NCBI RefSeq assembly: GCF_017744395.1
Contig: NZ_JAGIBI010000001.1
Location: 124,001 to 188,000 of the forward strand
DNA length: 64,000 nt
Source of the DNA: Herbaspirillum sp.
GTDB taxonomy: Bacteria; Pseudomonadota; Gammaproteobacteria; Burkholderiales; Burkholderiaceae_D
Direction: 5' to 3'
Below, piece after piece: positions 21,003-31,244 of the stretch (within the stretch, counting starts at the first letter, position 1; every line of letters starts with the position of its first letter). A program made the translations under genes and the position numbers. The notes under the pieces were generated by a model that was not told where the DNA came from, ran no database searches, and worked only from the letters and a program-made list of their open reading frames with translations.

Positions 21003-22175
21003 ATGACTACAGCTCTCACCAATCTGCTGGATATGGATCCCGCGCAACTCGTCGCCTACTGCGGCGAGTTGGGTGAGAAGCCGTTTCGCGCCAAGCAGTT
21101 GCAACGTTGGATCCACCAGTTCGGCGTCGCTGATTTCGATCAGATGACCGACCTGGCAAAGTCCTTGCGCGACAAGCTGAAGACCCGCGCCGAAGTGCGT
21201 GCGCCGGCCATCATCAGCGACCACACTTCCAGCGACTGCACCCGCAAATGGCTGGTGGATGTGGGGCAGGGCAACGCGGTGGAAACCGTGTTCATCCCCG
21301 AAGAAAATCGCGGCACGCTGTGCGTTTCGACGCAGGCGGGCTGCGCAGTGAACTGCCGGTTCTGCTCGACCGGCAAGCAGGGCTTCAACCGCAACCTCAG
21401 CGTGGCCGAAATCATCGGCCAGCTGTGGATGGCGGAATTCGAGCTGCGCAAGACCAAGGGCATCGAGGGCGGCCCCAAGGGCGAACGCCAGATCACCAAT
21501 GTGGTGATGATGGGTATGGGTGAGCCGCTGCTCAATTTCGAGCCGACCGTCACCGCGCTGCGCCTGATGCTGGACGATAATGCCTACGGCTTGTCGCGCC
21601 GCCGCGTCACGCTGTCGACCTCCGGCGTGGTGCCGATGATCGACAAGCTATCGCAGGAATGCCCGGTGGCGCTGGCGGTGTCGCTGCACGCGTCCAACGA
21701 TGCGCTGCGCGACGGCCTGATCCCCTTGAACCGCAAGCATCCGCTGCGCGAGCTGATGGCCGCGTGCAAGCGCTACCTCGAATTCGCGCCGCGTGATTTC
21801 ATCACTTTCGAATATTGCATGCTGGACGGCGTCAACGACAGCGACGCCAACGCCCGCGAACTGGTGGAGCTGGTGACGCAGGGCGATACCGCGATCCCGT
21901 GCAAGTTCAACCTGATTCCCTTCAATCCCTTCCCCGAGTCGGGCTTGAAGCGTTCGCATAACCCGCGCATCAAGGCCTTCGCGCAGATCCTGATGGATGC
22001 CGGCATCGTCACCACCATCCGCAAGACGCGCGGCGACGATATCGACGCCGCCTGCGGGCAGCTGGCCGGCGAGGTCAAGGACCGTACCCGGGTGCAGGAG
22101 CGTATGCAGAAACTGGCCGAATACCAGGGCAAGTTCGGCAAGGATTTCGGCCGCATCGTGGAGATTACCGGGTGA
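21003..22175 (+). CDS. rlmN: Dual-specificity RNA (adenine-C2)-methyltransferase
   Basis: This radical-SAM enzyme methylates C2 of A2503 in 23S rRNA and A37 in some tRNAs. The 390-residue protein has the CxxxCxxC cluster at 114, 118 and 121 ([13 protein letters not shown]), the GMGEPLLNF motif, and a conserved Cys in [12 protein letters not shown] near the C-terminus, the partner of the mono-cysteine mechanism. ATG 21003 ([10 protein letters not shown]) is the family start. 294 bp without a convincing gene separate it from rodZ; in many relatives a type IV pilus assembly gene (pilF/pilW) sits there. Confidence 0.96.
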   Translation: MTTALTNLLDMDPAQLVAYCGELGEKPFRAKQLQRWIHQFGVADFDQMTDLAKSLRDKLKTRAEVRAPAIISDHTSSDCTRKWLVDVGQGNAVETVFIPEENRGTLCVSTQAGCAVNCRFCSTGKQGFNRNLSVAEIIGQLWMAEFELRKTKGIEGGPKGERQITNVVMMGMGEPLLNFEPTVTALRLMLDDNAYGLSRRRVTLSTSGVVPMIDKLSQECPVALAVSLHASNDALRDGLIPLNRKHPLRELMAACKRYLEFAPRDFITFEYCMLDGVNDSDANARELVELVTQGDTAIPCKFNLIPFNPFPESGLKRSHNPRIKAFAQILMDAGIVTTIRKTRGDDIDAACGQLAGEVKDRTRVQERMQKLAEYQGKFGKDFGRIVEITG

Positions 22176-22469
22176 CGGCAGCTTTGCTGAACGTTTTTGC
22201 CAGCCGCGCGGCAGTTTTCGCGGCGCCGCAGGGAATCCTGTTTGCCGTTGTTTCCGCAAGGACGCCGGCGGCGCGCTTTTTCGCCGTTGCCGCGCGTCCT
22301 TTCGCATTTTTTGTTGAAGGTTTTACGCCCGCTGCAAGCAGCATGTCGCCCGCGGCGGGCGCTGCAGTTGTCGAATTCCCGGGAGGGGCGCAGCAGGCGC
22401 TGCGCCGGGACGCTCCAGAAGAATCCGGCATGGGCCGGTTTAAAAAAGTTATTCCATGTGGAGCATTTG
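22176..22469. other. Gap between rlmN and rodZ, no convincing gene
   Basis: The stretch contains a 101-codon open frame starting at a GTG that overlaps the rlmN stop (GTGA). Its product is Ala/Phe-rich with no recognisable family and no good ribosome site. Codon use is unlike that of the neighbours, with many TTT and GTT codons. I treat it as non-coding or decayed sequence. A TATTCCATGTGGAGCA stretch at 22450-22465 resembles a ParB-binding parS site, with three mismatches. The rodZ ribosome site TGGAG lies inside it. Confidence 0.5.
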
Positions 22470-23573
22470 ATGAGTGATCAACAAATGAACGAGGTACCCG
22501 CGCCGCAAGAGGACATCGCGCCTGCGCCGGCGCCCGCGATGCCCCTGCCGGGCGCCGTGCTGGCCGCGCAGCGGCAGAAGAAAGGCTGGACGGTCGAGCA
22601 GGTCGCGAGCCTGGTCAAGCTGGCGCCGCGCCAGATCCAGGCGATCGAAGCCGACAATTATTCGGTCTTGCCCGGCCTGGCCGTGGCGCGCGGTTTCGTG
22701 CGCAGTTATGCCAAGGCATTGGGCCTGGACGCCAATGAAGTGATCGCCGGCATGCCGCAGGAGTCCCCGGTGGCGCAGCGCGACCACATCGTGCCGCAGT
22801 ATTCGCTGTCGACCCCGTTTTCGGAAGCGCCTTTGCCGGCGATGATGGGCGGCCGCAGCGGCACTTCGCCGGTGGCGCTGGCGGTCGGCGCGCTGGTGGT
22901 GGCGGTGGCGGCAGGCGCCGCGGCCGCGCACTGGACGAATATCGCCGACAACGTGCCGCAATTGGCATGGCTCAAGGCGAACAAGGCGCAGGAGCCTGTC
23001 GCGCCGGAAGCGGCTGCGGATGCCGCCTCCCAGGATGCGCAGACCTCGGACACGCCGGTCAACGCCAATGTCGAAACGGTAGAGCCTGCGCCTGCCGACA
23101 AGGTTGAAAAGGCCGAGAAGGCGGACAAGCCCGTCGCGAATGCGGCGCCGGCCGAACCTGTGAAGGAGGCGGCCCCGATCGTGCCGGCAACGCCGTCGGC
23201 ATCGGTGCCGGCAAGCGCGCCGTCGGCAGCGAACGCGGCGGCTCCCGCTGTTGCGGCCAGTCAGCCGGCGCCAGCCGCATCGGCGGCGCAGCCCGCCGGT
23301 GCCACGGCGTCTCCCGGCCTGCACATCGTCAACAGCAAGGATATGTTGAAGCTGAGCTTCCGCGAGGATTCGTGGGTGGAAATCCGCCGGGCCGACAAGA
23401 CCACGGTGATTTCGCGCCTGCTCAAGGCCGGCACCACCGAGTCATTCGATGTCTCGGATGCGACCATGCTGGTGATCGGCAACGCCGCCGGCGTCGATGC
23501 CACGCTGCGCGGCCAGCCGCTGGATTTGAAACCTGCGAACGGCAGCAATGTCGCACGCTTGAATTTGAACTGA
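22470..23573 (+). CDS. rodZ: RodZ-like helix-turn-helix membrane protein
   Basis: RodZ links the MreB cytoskeleton to the cell-wall elongation machinery. The 367-residue protein has an N-terminal Cro-like HTH_25 domain (about 27-90: [20 protein letters not shown]). One transmembrane helix follows near 130-150 ([20 protein letters not shown]). A long Ala/Pro/Glu-rich periplasmic linker leads to a C-terminal DUF4115 domain from about 290 ([20 protein letters not shown]). ATG 22470 has TGGAG 7 nt upstream. ispG starts 4 nt after its stop codon, so the two are co-transcribed. Confidence 0.9.
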   Translation: MSDQQMNEVPAPQEDIAPAPAPAMPLPGAVLAAQRQKKGWTVEQVASLVKLAPRQIQAIEADNYSVLPGLAVARGFVRSYAKALGLDANEVIAGMPQESPVAQRDHIVPQYSLSTPFSEAPLPAMMGGRSGTSPVALAVGALVVAVAAGAAAAHWTNIADNVPQLAWLKANKAQEPVAPEAAADAASQDAQTSDTPVNANVETVEPAPADKVEKAEKADKPVANAAPAEPVKEAAPIVPATPSASVPASAPSAANAAAPAVAASQPAPAASAAQPAGATASPGLHIVNSKDMLKLSFREDSWVEIRRADKTTVISRLLKAGTTESFDVSDATMLVIGNAAGVDATLRGQPLDLKPANGSNVARLNLN

Positions 23574-23577
23574 CGCC

Positions 23578-24840
23578 ATGTCTTCTTCCCCGATCGCTTC
23601 CGGGCCGTTGGCCCGCCGCCAAAGCCGCCGTGTGCTGATCAGCCACGGCGCGCGCGAGATCGCCGTGGGCGGCGGCGCGCCGGTGATGGTGCAGTCGATG
23701 ACCAATACCGACACCGCGGACGCCATCGGGACCGCGATCCAGATCAAGGAGCTGGCGCGCGCCGGCTCCGAAGTGGTGCGCCTGACCGTCAATACGCCGG
23801 AAGCCGCGGCCGCCGTGCCGGCCATCCGCGAGCAGCTCGACCGCATGGGCGTGGATGTGCCGCTGGTGGGCGACTTCCACTACAACGGCCACACGCTGCT
23901 GACCGATTATCCGGACTGCGCCAGGGCCTTGTCCAAGTACCGCATCAACCCCGGCAACGTCGGCAAGGGCGCCAAGCGCGATACGCAGTTCGCGCAGATG
24001 ATCGAAGTGGCCTGCCAGTACGACAAGCCGGTGCGCATCGGCGTCAACTGGGGCAGCCTAGACCAGGCGCTGCTGGCGCGCATCATGGATGAAAATGCCC
24101 AGCGCGCAGAGCCCTGGCCGGCGCAGGCGGTGATGTACGAGGCGCTGGTGACCTCGGCCATCGAGAACGCCCAGCGCGCCGAAGAGTTGGGACTGGCGGG
24201 CGACAAGATCATCCTTTCGTGCAAGGTTTCCGGTGTGCAGGACCTGATCGCGGTGTACCGCGAACTGGCGCGCCGCTGCGACTATCCGCTGCACCTAGGC
24301 CTGACCGAGGCCGGCATGGGCAGCAAGGGCATCGTGGCTTCCACGGCGGCGCTGTCGGTGCTGCTGCAGGAAGGCATCGGCGACACCATCCGCATCTCGC
24401 TCACGCCCGAACCGGGCGGCGACCGTACCCGGGAAGTGGTGGTCGGCCAGGAAATCCTGCAGACCATGGGCTTGCGCAAGTTCACCCCGATGGTGATCGC
24501 CTGCCCCGGCTGCGGACGCACCACCTCGACCGTGTTCCAGGATTTGGCCGACAAGATCCAGACCTACCTGCGCGACCAGATGCCGGTGTGGAAGGGCAAG
24601 TATCCCGGCGTGGAAAGCATGAACGTGGCGGTGATGGGATGCATCGTCAACGGCCCCGGCGAATCCAAGCACGCCAACATCGGCATCAGCCTGCCCGGCA
24701 CCGGCGAGTCGCCGGCCGCGCCCGTCTTCATCGACGGCGAGAAGCGCATGACGCTGCGCGGCGAGCGTATTGCAGAGGAATTCCAGAGCGTGGTGCTGGA
24801 ATACGTCCAGACCCGCTATGGCCAGAATAGCCAGGCCTGA
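23578..24840 (+). CDS. ispG: 4-hydroxy-3-methylbut-2-enyl diphosphate synthase
   Basis: This is the penultimate enzyme of the methylerythritol phosphate pathway to isoprenoids (GcpE). The 420-residue protein has the TIM-barrel start [13 protein letters not shown], the helix [14 protein letters not shown], and the C-terminal [4Fe-4S] cysteines in ACPGCGRTT and [15 protein letters not shown]. It is longer than E. coli IspG (372) because of extra loops, which is usual in betaproteobacteria. ATG 23578 directly follows rodZ. The rodZ-ispG-hisS order is conserved. Confidence 0.96.
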   Translation: MSSSPIASGPLARRQSRRVLISHGAREIAVGGGAPVMVQSMTNTDTADAIGTAIQIKELARAGSEVVRLTVNTPEAAAAVPAIREQLDRMGVDVPLVGDFHYNGHTLLTDYPDCARALSKYRINPGNVGKGAKRDTQFAQMIEVACQYDKPVRIGVNWGSLDQALLARIMDENAQRAEPWPAQAVMYEALVTSAIENAQRAEELGLAGDKIILSCKVSGVQDLIAVYRELARRCDYPLHLGLTEAGMGSKGIVASTAALSVLLQEGIGDTIRISLTPEPGGDRTREVVVGQEILQTMGLRKFTPMVIACPGCGRTTSTVFQDLADKIQTYLRDQMPVWKGKYPGVESMNVAVMGCIVNGPGESKHANIGISLPGTGESPAAPVFIDGEKRMTLRGERIAEEFQSVVLEYVQTRYGQNSQA

Positions 24841-24926
24841 TCCGCGTTTTACCCATGCCACATGCAGTGTATTGCGGCAAGCGGGCAATCCAATTTGAAT
24901 TGAAGACAACACTATCCGGTATCGGT

Positions 24927-26285
24927 ATGTCAGAGCAAAAGAAAGAAAAGATCGTTGGCGTCAAAGGGATGAACGACATCCTTCCCGCCGACGCGCCGCT
25001 GTGGGAACTGTTCGAGAACACCGTGCATTCCGTGCTCAAGAGCTACGGTTTCCAGCAGATCCGCACCCCCATCGTCGAACCGACCGCGCTGTTCGCGCGC
25101 GGCCTGGGCGAAGTGACGGACATCGTCGAGAAGGAAATGTATTCCTTCACCGACTCCATGAACGGCGACAACCTGACCCTGCGCCCGGAAAACACCGCCG
25201 GCGTGGTGCGCGCCGCGCTGGAACACAACCTGACCTATGACGGCCCCAAGCGCCTGTGGTACGTGGGACCGATGTTCCGCCACGAGCGTCCGCAGCGCGG
25301 CCGCTATCGCCAGTTCCACCAGGTCGGCGCGGAAGCGGTCGGCTTCACCGGCCCGGACATCGACGCCGAACTGATCATGATGTGCCAGCGCCTGTGGGAT
25401 GACCTCGGCCTGTCCGACATCCGCCTGGAGCTGAACTCGATCGGCAATGCCGAAGAGCGCAACAAGCACCGCGCCGACCTGATCGCCTATTTCGAACAGC
25501 ACAAGGAATTGCTGGATGCCGACGCCCAGCGTCGCCTGCATGCCAATCCGCTGCGCATCCTGGACACCAAGAACCCGGCGATGCAGGACATGGTCAATGC
25601 CGCGCCCAAGCTGCTGGACTACCTGGGCGAAGAGTCGCGCGCGCACTTCGAGGGCGTGCAGAAGATCCTGCGCCACAACAATATTCCGTTCACCATCAAC
25701 CCGCGCCTGGTGCGCGGCATGGACTACTACAACCGCACCGTGTTCGAGTGGGTCACCGACCAGCTCGGTTCGCAGGGCACGGTCTGCGGCGGCGGCCGTT
25801 ACGATCCGCTGATCGAGATGTTCGGCGGCAAGCCGACCCCGGCCTGCGGCTTCGCCATGGGCGTGGAGCGTTTGCTGGAGCTGATGAAGGCCAGCGGCGA
25901 ACAATATGCACCTAACCAGTGCGACGTCTACCTGGTGCACCAGGGCGAAGATGCGCAGATGCAATCTTTCGTATTGGCAGAGCGTTTGCGGACTGCCGGC
26001 CTCGATGTTGTGCTACATTGCGCATCGTCGAACGGCGGCGGTAGCTTCAAGGCGCAGATGAAACGCGCCGACGGCAGCGGCGCGGCGTTCGCCGTGATCA
26101 TCGGCGAGGACGAAGTGAAATCGGCGACGGCGACAGTCAAGCACCTGCGCGAAGGCGATGCCGAAGAAGGCCGCGCCAACCAGAGCAGCATGGCGTTCGA
26201 CGCCGTGGTCGACTACATCGTGGACCAGATCGTGGACGGCCACGATCACGGGCATGACCACGACCACGTGCACTACCATCCCTAA
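24927..26285 (+). CDS. hisS: Histidyl-tRNA synthetase with histidine-rich C-terminal tail
   Basis: This class II synthetase charges tRNA-His. Motif 2 ([19 protein letters not shown]), the histidine-specific segment [15 protein letters not shown] and motif 3 ([14 protein letters not shown]) are present. The anticodon-binding domain is C-terminal. The 452-residue protein is longer than E. coli HisS (424). It ends in [15 protein letters not shown], seven histidines in alternating positions. ATG 24927 ([17 protein letters not shown]) is chosen as the family start; an in-frame ATG at 24855 would add 24 unlikely residues. The next gene starts 25 nt downstream. Confidence 0.95.
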   Translation: MSEQKKEKIVGVKGMNDILPADAPLWELFENTVHSVLKSYGFQQIRTPIVEPTALFARGLGEVTDIVEKEMYSFTDSMNGDNLTLRPENTAGVVRAALEHNLTYDGPKRLWYVGPMFRHERPQRGRYRQFHQVGAEAVGFTGPDIDAELIMMCQRLWDDLGLSDIRLELNSIGNAEERNKHRADLIAYFEQHKELLDADAQRRLHANPLRILDTKNPAMQDMVNAAPKLLDYLGEESRAHFEGVQKILRHNNIPFTINPRLVRGMDYYNRTVFEWVTDQLGSQGTVCGGGRYDPLIEMFGGKPTPACGFAMGVERLLELMKASGEQYAPNQCDVYLVHQGEDAQMQSFVLAERLRTAGLDVVLHCASSNGGGSFKAQMKRADGSGAAFAVIIGEDEVKSATATVKHLREGDAEEGRANQSSMAFDAVVDYIVDQIVDGHDHGHDHDHVHYHP

Positions 26286-26310
26286 TCGTTAAGACTTTTT
26301 GCAGAGTTAC

Positions 26311-26955
26311 ATGGCATACGATCTCGAAGAACAAGAACAGCTCGACTCCATCAAGGCATGGTGGGCGAAGTACGGCAACCTGGTGACCTGGCTGGTGATC
26401 ATTGCGCTGGCCGCCTATGCCGGCTGGACCGGCTGGAACACCTATCAAGCCCGCCAGGCCGCGCAGGCTTCAGTGCTGTATGAAGAACAGCAGAAGTCGC
26501 TGGCGGCGAAAGACAATGCCAAGGTGCAGCGCGCCGCCGCCGACATCCAGGACAAGTTCGGCCGTACCGCCTATGCCGAGATGAGCGCGCTGGTGGCCGC
26601 CAAGTCGGCGTTCGACGCCAACGATGCCGACGCCGCCAGGAAGCAGTTGCAGTGGGTGATCGACAACGGTCGTGGCCCGGAATACAAGGCCATCGCCGCA
26701 GTGCGCCTGGCCGGCCTGATGCTGGACGCCAAGGCCTATGACGATGCCCTGAAGGTGCTCTCGGGCGACTTCCCGGCGCAGTTCGCCGGCGCCATCGCCG
26801 ACCGCAAGGGCGATGTGCTGCTGGCCCAGGGCAAGCGTGACGACGCCCGTGCCGCCTACAAGCTGGCGCTGGAAAAGACCGAGGCCAAGGATCCGGGCCG
26901 CCAGCTGATCCAGATCAAGCTGGACGCCATCGGCGGCGAGGCGCCCAAGGCCTGA
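26311..26955 (+). CDS. YfgM-family tetratricopeptide membrane protein (ancillary SecYEG subunit)
   Basis: This 214-residue protein has a cytoplasmic N-terminus (MAYDLEEQEQLDSIKAWWAKYG) and one transmembrane helix at about 24-44 (LVTWLVIIALAAYAGW). The rest is a periplasmic helical TPR-like domain. This is the architecture of YfgM, which works with the SecYEG translocon and the chaperone PpiD in envelope protein export. Its place between hisS and bamB is the conserved yfgM position. ATG 26311 is chosen; a TTG at 26299 is in frame but less likely. Confidence 0.88.
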   Translation: MAYDLEEQEQLDSIKAWWAKYGNLVTWLVIIALAAYAGWTGWNTYQARQAAQASVLYEEQQKSLAAKDNAKVQRAAADIQDKFGRTAYAEMSALVAAKSAFDANDADAARKQLQWVIDNGRGPEYKAIAAVRLAGLMLDAKAYDDALKVLSGDFPAQFAGAIADRKGDVLLAQGKRDDARAAYKLALEKTEAKDPGRQLIQIKLDAIGGEAPKA

Positions 26956-27081
26956 AACGGATAAGGCAAGCGCGCGCCCGGCCGATGCGGGTTTGCGCGC
27001 AGCCGTCCAGGGCCGGATGTCCGGCCGAAGAATCAACCGCAATCCCACCGCGAACCTATCCATCGCTTAGAGGAAAACAAC

Positions 27082-28278
27082 ATGCGTAGTGCGACAGCGA
27101 CTGCTGCCAAGGCAACACCTTTTGCTCGATCCCGGTCCGCCGGCAAGCTGGCGTTGAAGCTGGCCGCCGCAGCGGCGGTGGTGGCCCTTTCGGGCTGCTC
27201 CTGGTTTTCCAGCAAGAAAGACCCGAACCCGCCGGCTCCGCTGGTCGAGTTCAGCCAGAAGCTGCGCGTGCAGACGGCCTGGTCGGTTTCGGTCGGCCGT
27301 GCCGGCAACTTCGCTTTCACCCCGGCCTATGCCGCCGGCAGCGTGTTTGCCGCGGCTGCCGACGGCACCGTGGTGCGCATCAATGCCGAAAACGGCCAGA
27401 CCATCTGGCGCGTGCGTGCCGATATGCCCCTGACCGCGGGCGTGGGCACCGATGGCAGCACTGTGGTGGTGGTCGGCGAAAAGGGCCAGGTCCAGGCGTT
27501 CGATGCTTCCGGCAAGCCGACCTGGAAGGCGCAGGCCTCCAGCGAGGTGCTGTCGGCTCCGGCCGTGGGCGAGGGCGTGGTGGTGGTGCGCAGCATCGAC
27601 AACCGTGTGATCGCGTTTGACGCCGACAACGGCAGCCGCCGCTGGATGGCCCAGCGCAATGTACCGTCGCTGACCCTGCGCAATGCGCCGGGCATCGTGA
27701 TCGGTTCGCAGACCGCCTTCGTGGCGCTGCCGGGCGGCCGCCTGTCGGCGCTGGCGCTGAACAACGGCGGCCCGCGCTGGGAAGTGCCGGTCGGCGACCC
27801 GCGCGGCACCACCGAGCTTGAGCGTATTTCCGATGTTTCCGGCGTGCCCGCGCTGGGCGCGCGCGATATCTGCGCGGTGGCCTATCAGGGCCGTATCGGC
27901 TGCTTCGACTTGATCAACGGCAATGTCCGCTGGATCAAGGAGTTTTCCAGCGATGTCGGCGTGTCGCTGGACGACAGCTATGTGTATGCCGCCGACGTGG
28001 GCGGCGTGGTCACCGGGTTCGCGCGCGACACCGGCGCCGCCGTGTGGCGCAACGACAAGCTGAAGAATCGCCAGCTGTCCACGCCGGTCGGCGTCGGCCG
28101 TGCTGTGGCCGTGGGCGATTACCAGGGGTATATTCACTTCCTGTCGCCTGAAGACGGTTCCTTCGTGGCCCGTCTGTCCAGCGACGGCAGCCCCATCCAG
28201 GCGCCGCCGGTCAAGGCCGGCCAGTCTGCTGTTTTCCAAACCAAATCAGGAACTGTGGTCGCTGTTGTGACCGAATAA
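27082..28278 (+). CDS. bamB: Outer-membrane assembly lipoprotein BamB
   Basis: BamB is an accessory lipoprotein of the BAM complex that folds outer-membrane proteins. The 398-residue protein has an unusually long N-terminal region before the lipobox (VALSGC, Cys39). A WD40/PQQ-like beta-propeller follows, with repeats such as [33 protein letters not shown] and [17 protein letters not shown]. der starts 7 nt after its stop codon. The hisS-yfgM-bamB-der order is strongly conserved. Confidence 0.95.
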   Translation: MRSATATAAKATPFARSRSAGKLALKLAAAAAVVALSGCSWFSSKKDPNPPAPLVEFSQKLRVQTAWSVSVGRAGNFAFTPAYAAGSVFAAAADGTVVRINAENGQTIWRVRADMPLTAGVGTDGSTVVVVGEKGQVQAFDASGKPTWKAQASSEVLSAPAVGEGVVVVRSIDNRVIAFDADNGSRRWMAQRNVPSLTLRNAPGIVIGSQTAFVALPGGRLSALALNNGGPRWEVPVGDPRGTTELERISDVSGVPALGARDICAVAYQGRIGCFDLINGNVRWIKEFSSDVGVSLDDSYVYAADVGGVVTGFARDTGAAVWRNDKLKNRQLSTPVGVGRAVAVGDYQGYIHFLSPEDGSFVARLSSDGSPIQAPPVKAGQSAVFQTKSGTVVAVVTE

Positions 28279-28285
28279 TATTGAA

Positions 28286-29629
28286 ATGAAACCGGTAATT
28301 GCACTAGTAGGCCGTCCCAACGTCGGCAAATCGACGTTGTTCAACAGGCTCACCCGCAGCCGTGATGCATTGGTTGCGGATTTGCCCGGCCTCACGCGCG
28401 ATCGTCACTACGGCGAAGGCCGGGTCGGCGAACGCCCGTTCTTGGTGATCGATACCGGTGGTTTCGAGCCCGTCGCCAAGGACGGCATCATGCACGAGAT
28501 GGCCAAGCAGACCAAGCAGGCGGTGGTCGAGGCCGACGTGGTGGTGTTCATCGTCGACGGCCGCCAGGGTTTGACGCCGCACGACAAGACCATCACCGAC
28601 TTCCTGCGCAAGTGCGGCCGTCCGGTGCTGCTGGTGGTCAACAAGTCCGAGGGCATGAAGTACACCGCGGTCACGGCCGACTTCTACGAGCTGGGCATGG
28701 GCGATCCCTACGTGATCTCCGCCGCCCACGGCGACGGCGTGGCCGACCTGGTGGAAGAGGCGCTCAATGTCGCCGAGGCGCAGCGCACGCCGGAGCCGGA
28801 ACTTGACGAGGCGGTGATCCGCGGCATCAAGATCGCCATCGTCGGCCGTCCCAACGTCGGCAAGTCGACGCTGGTCAATACGCTGCTTGGCGAAGAGCGG
28901 GTGATCGCCTTCGACATGCCCGGCACCACGCGCGACTCGATCGAGATCCCGTTCGAGCGCGACGGCCGCCACTACACGCTGATCGACACCGCCGGCATCC
29001 GCCGCCGCGGCAAGGTGTTCGAGGCGATCGAGAAATTCTCGGTGGTCAAGACGCTGAAGTCGATTTCCGACGCCAACGTGGTCTTGCTGCTGCTTGATGC
29101 CCAGCAAGATATTTCCGAGCAGGACGCCCATATCGCCGGCTTCGTGCTGGAGTCCGGCAGGGCGCTGGTGGTGGGCGTGAACAAGTGGGACGGCATGCAA
29201 AGCGACCAGCGCGACCAGATCAAGATGGACCTGGAGCGCAAGCTCAATTTCCTCTCGTTCGCTAAATTCCATTTCATCTCGGCGCTGAAGTCGACCGGCA
29301 TCGGCCCCCTGATGAAATCGATCGATTCCGCCTATGCCGCGGCGATGGCCAAGCTGACCACGCCCAAGCTCACGCGGGCGCTGGAAGAGGCGCTGGAGCA
29401 CCAGCAGCCGCGCCGCAAGGGATCGATCCGGCCGAAGCTGCGCTATGCGCACCAGGGCGGACAGAACCCGCCGGTGGTGGTCATCCACGGCAACGCGCTG
29501 GAAGCCATCGACGACAACTACAAACGTTATCTGGAGAAGCACTTCCGGGAAACTTTCTCCCTGGTTGGAACTCCACTGCGTATCGAGTTCCGTTCCGGAA
29601 AGAATCCGTTTGTCCGCCAGGACAAATAA
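28286..29629 (+). CDS. der: Ribosome-assembly GTPase Der (EngA)
   Basis: This essential double-GTPase acts in 50S subunit maturation. Two complete G domains are visible: G1 [12 protein letters not shown] with DLPGLTRD and NKSEG in the first, and [12 protein letters not shown] with DMPGTTRD and NKWDG in the second. A KH-like C-terminal domain ends in [10 protein letters not shown]. The length is 447 residues, as expected. A 143-bp AT-richer gap with promoter-like sequences follows before hfq. Confidence 0.97.
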   Translation: MKPVIALVGRPNVGKSTLFNRLTRSRDALVADLPGLTRDRHYGEGRVGERPFLVIDTGGFEPVAKDGIMHEMAKQTKQAVVEADVVVFIVDGRQGLTPHDKTITDFLRKCGRPVLLVVNKSEGMKYTAVTADFYELGMGDPYVISAAHGDGVADLVEEALNVAEAQRTPEPELDEAVIRGIKIAIVGRPNVGKSTLVNTLLGEERVIAFDMPGTTRDSIEIPFERDGRHYTLIDTAGIRRRGKVFEAIEKFSVVKTLKSISDANVVLLLLDAQQDISEQDAHIAGFVLESGRALVVGVNKWDGMQSDQRDQIKMDLERKLNFLSFAKFHFISALKSTGIGPLMKSIDSAYAAAMAKLTTPKLTRALEEALEHQQPRRKGSIRPKLRYAHQGGQNPPVVVIHGNALEAIDDNYKRYLEKHFRETFSLVGTPLRIEFRSGKNPFVRQDK

Positions 29630-29662
29630 ATCGTATGGATGCTGTAATTTAGTCAATGATTT

Positions 29663-29733
29663 TTGGCGTTGCCAGGAAAATCGTTTACATTGATAGAGCA
29701 TCAGTTGGTAAAGCACTTGTTTTTTACTAAAGT
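29663..29733 (+). promoter_or_regulatory. Two candidate hfq promoters
   Basis: Two spaced hexamer pairs lie in the der-hfq gap. The upstream pair is TTGGCG (29663-29668), 17-bp spacer, TACATT (29686-29691). The downstream pair is TTGGTA (29705-29710), 17-bp spacer, TAAAGT (29728-29733), which would give a leader of about 35 nt. Each hexamer matches about four of six consensus bases. In E. coli hfq also has several promoters. Confidence 0.4.
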
Positions 29734-29772
29734 GCCTCCAAGTCCCAATCACAACAACACCGTGGAGCTGCC

Positions 29773-30012
29773 ATGAGCAACAAAGGGCAATTGTTACAAG
29801 ACCCATTTCTGAACGCATTGAGAAAAGAGCACGTTCCCGTCTCTATCTACCTGGTCAACGGCATCAAGCTGCAAGGCCATGTGGAGTCTTTCGACCAATA
29901 CGTGGTCCTGCTGCGCAATACCGTTACGCAGATGGTTTACAAACACGCCATTTCCACCGTCGTGCCTGCGCGCGCGGTCAACCTGAGTCTCGACTCGTCC
30001 GACGCTGAATAA
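29773..30012 (+). CDS. hfq: RNA chaperone Hfq
   Basis: Hfq forms a hexameric ring that pairs small RNAs with mRNAs. The 79-residue protein is short, without the long C-terminal tail of E. coli Hfq. It holds the Sm1 motif ([20 protein letters not shown]) and Sm2 ([12 protein letters not shown], containing the YKH uridine-binding site). GTGGAG lies 8 nt before ATG 29773. hflX follows closely, as in the widespread hfq-hflX-hflK-hflC arrangement. Confidence 0.97.
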   Translation: MSNKGQLLQDPFLNALRKEHVPVSIYLVNGIKLQGHVESFDQYVVLLRNTVTQMVYKHAISTVVPARAVNLSLDSSDAE

Positions 30013-30039
30013 TGGTCTACCGAGCCGGCGCAACGCCGT

Positions 30040-31176
30040 GTGCATCTTGATATGCGTGCCGCGCTAGTCGGCCTGGATTTCGGCAAGAACGATTTCGCCG
30101 CAAGTCTGGATGAGTTGTTCCTGTTAGCCAAGTCCGCCGGAGCGGAGCCGGTGATCACCGTCACCGGCCGCCGCGCCAGCCCGGACGCCGCGCTTTTCGT
30201 CGGTTCCGGCAAGGCGCAGGAAATCGCCGACGCCGTCGCCGATCTGCAGCTCGAACTCGTCATCTTCAACCACGCATTGTCGCCCGCCCAGCAGCGCAAC
30301 CTCGAGCGCGTGCTGCTGGTGCGCGTGCTCGACCGTACCAGCCTGATCCTGGATATCTTCGCCCAGCGGGCCAAGAGCCACGAAGGCAAGGTCCAGGTCG
30401 AACTGGCGCAGTTGCAGCACCTGTCCACCCGCCTGATCCGCGGCTGGACCCACCTGGAACGGCAAAAGGGCGGCATCGGCCTACGCGGCCCCGGCGAAAC
30501 CCAGCTGGAAACCGACCGCCGGCTGCTGGGCGAACGGGTCAAGGCGCTGCGCGCGGTGCTGGCCAAGCTGCGGCGCCAGCATGCCACGCAACGCCGGGCG
30601 CGGGGACGCAACGAGACCTTTTCGGTGTCGCTGGTGGGTTATACCAACGCCGGCAAATCGACCATTTTCAACTCGCTGGCCAAGGCCGGCGTGTATGCCG
30701 CCAACCAGTTGTTCGCCACGCTGGATACGACTTCCCGCCGCGTCTACCTGGGCGAGGTCGGCCATGTTGTCATTTCGGATACGGTCGGCTTCATCCGCGA
30801 ATTGCCCCACCAACTGGTGGAAGCCTTCCGCGCGACGCTGGAAGAGACCATCCATGCCGACCTGCTGCTGCATGTGGTGGACGCCGCCAGCCCGGTGCGC
30901 ATGGAGCAGATCGAGCAGGTCAACGAGGTTTTGCGGGAGATCGGCGCCGACCACGTGCCGCAGATCCTGGTCTGGAACAAGATCGACGCGGCCGGCCTGG
31001 AACCGGCGGTCGAGTATGACGAATATGGTAAAATCCAGCGGGTTTTCGTCAGTGCGAAGTCTGGTGCTGGCCTGGATCTGCTGCGCGAAGCGGTCGCCGC
31101 TTCGCTGAAGGCCGCATTGGAGGCCAGGGGCCGCAGCCGATCCGAGCCAGTCGATTCCGAAGATATGCACGCCTGA
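30040..31176 (+). CDS. hflX: Ribosome-associated GTPase HflX
   Basis: HflX is a GTPase that splits stalled or heat-damaged ribosomes. The 378-residue protein has the N-terminal HflX domain (GSGKAQEIADAV), the glycine-rich IGLRGPGETQLETDRR, and a G domain with G1 GYTNAGKSTIFN, G3 DTVGFIRELPH and G4 NKID. The start is uncertain: GTG 30040 gives a product beginning MHLDMRAALVG, while ATG 30052 gives MRAALVGLDFG; neither has a clear ribosome site. It is shorter than E. coli HflX (426) at the C-terminus. Confidence 0.94.
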   Translation: MHLDMRAALVGLDFGKNDFAASLDELFLLAKSAGAEPVITVTGRRASPDAALFVGSGKAQEIADAVADLQLELVIFNHALSPAQQRNLERVLLVRVLDRTSLILDIFAQRAKSHEGKVQVELAQLQHLSTRLIRGWTHLERQKGGIGLRGPGETQLETDRRLLGERVKALRAVLAKLRRQHATQRRARGRNETFSVSLVGYTNAGKSTIFNSLAKAGVYAANQLFATLDTTSRRVYLGEVGHVVISDTVGFIRELPHQLVEAFRATLEETIHADLLLHVVDAASPVRMEQIEQVNEVLREIGADHVPQILVWNKIDAAGLEPAVEYDEYGKIQRVFVSAKSGAGLDLLREAVAASLKAALEARGRSRSEPVDSEDMHA

Positions 31177-31244
31177 AGCAATCTCCCGCCTCAGCGTGTA
31201 TTCCTCCTTCTCTTAATCAATAACTACAGCCGGATCGCAAACGC

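Noticed and set aside
22450-22465. Possible parS (ParB-binding) site TATTCCATGTGGAGCA
   Set aside because: It has three mismatches to the 16-bp palindrome and coincides with the rodZ ribosome site. parAB and the origin are not in the window.
22172-22477. 101-residue open frame overlapping the rlmN stop
   Set aside because: It starts at GTG and has no ribosome site, no recognisable family and atypical codon use. It also overlaps the rodZ start.
31029-31036. TAAAAT-like promoter inside hflX
   Set aside because: It lies within conserved coding sequence (EYGKIQRVFVSAKSG) and has no matching -35.
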